From Streptomyces sp. NRRL B-24085 (lineage in GTDB: Bacteria; Actinomycetota; Actinomycetes; Streptomycetales; Streptomycetaceae), in contig NZ_LJBR01000029.1 of assembly GCF_001282115.1 (NCBI RefSeq), positions 27,039 to 91,038 of the forward strand: a DNA stretch of 64,000 bases, written 5' to 3'. Of this stretch, positions 63,978 to 64,000 are shown one piece after another (positions within the stretch are counted from its first letter, which is position 1; every line of letters begins with the position of its first letter). Made by a program: the position numbers and the translations under genes. The notes below the pieces were generated by a model. The model had not been told where the DNA came from, did not search any database, and saw only the letters and a list, made by a program, of their open reading frames with translations.

Positions 63978-64000
63978 GCGGTACAGGGTACGGGCTGTCG

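Overview
The window is GC-rich DNA with almost complete GC bias at third codon positions, GTG/TTG starts and the gene order glmM-rpsI-rplM / truA-rplQ-rpoA-rpsK-rpsM-rpmJ-infA-map-adk-secY / spc / S10 / str (tuf-fusA-rpsG-rpsL) / rpoC-rpoB-rplL-rplJ-rplA-rplK-nusG-secE-trnW / aspC-add-murB. This is the core information-processing region of a Streptomyces chromosome (actinobacterial signs: zinc-type S14, Ala-rich tails on S3 and L17, acidic N-terminal extension on NusG, 1161-residue RpoB with a TTG start). Nearly all housekeeping genes lie on the minus strand, so the operons read from high to low coordinates.

Layout, left to right: 1-1.9 kb, glmM (truncated by the window edge), rpsI and rplM. 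2.4-3.3 kb, a plus-strand membrane-anchored unknown. 3.3-11.8 kb, a seven-gene minus-strand exopolysaccharide operon (GT2 synthase, GH26 lipoprotein, two multi-spanning GT-C-like proteins, UDP-glucose dehydrogenase, polyprenyl-phosphate-mannose-synthase-like GT2, GtrA) stitched together by 4-bp ATGA overlaps. 12.1-14.5 kb, truA and a secreted unknown. 14.6-31 kb, the alpha, secY-adk-map, spc and S10 operons. 31.4-33.9 kb, a secreted protein, a small membrane protein and an OafA-type acyltransferase. 34.2-38.5 kb, the str operon. 38.9-39.5 kb, a DUF1707/DUF4190 protein. 39.8-46.1 kb, a plus-strand signalling/defence-like cassette. 46.2-60.3 kb, rpoC-rpoB, rplL-rplJ, two paralogous lipoproteins, rplA-rplK, nusG, secE and tRNA-Trp. 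60.5-64 kb, aspC, add and murB.

The most unusual region is 39.8-46.1 kb: a CRP-family regulator with an intact cyclic-nucleotide pocket, then a class III nucleotidyl-cyclase-like protein, a large degenerate-P-loop/HEAT-like protein, an SPFH-like protein, a three-TM PycTM (Pycsar effector)-type protein and an M48 metalloprotease, packed as one operon. A CTGTG-N8-CACAG palindrome fitting the CRP consensus lies between the regulator and the cyclase. I read this as a Pycsar-like cyclic-nucleotide conflict system with its own CRP regulator and extra membrane-proteostasis genes.

A second regulatory observation is a nearly identical 27-nt leader element, able to form a hairpin, 50-60 nt upstream of both rpsJ (S10 operon) and rpsL (str operon). 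Good vegetative promoters can be read upstream of rplM, rpsL and rpoB, with weaker ones for rpsJ, tuf, rplK and trnW; strong hairpin terminators separate most transcription units. No IS element, CRISPR array, rRNA or phage gene was seen.
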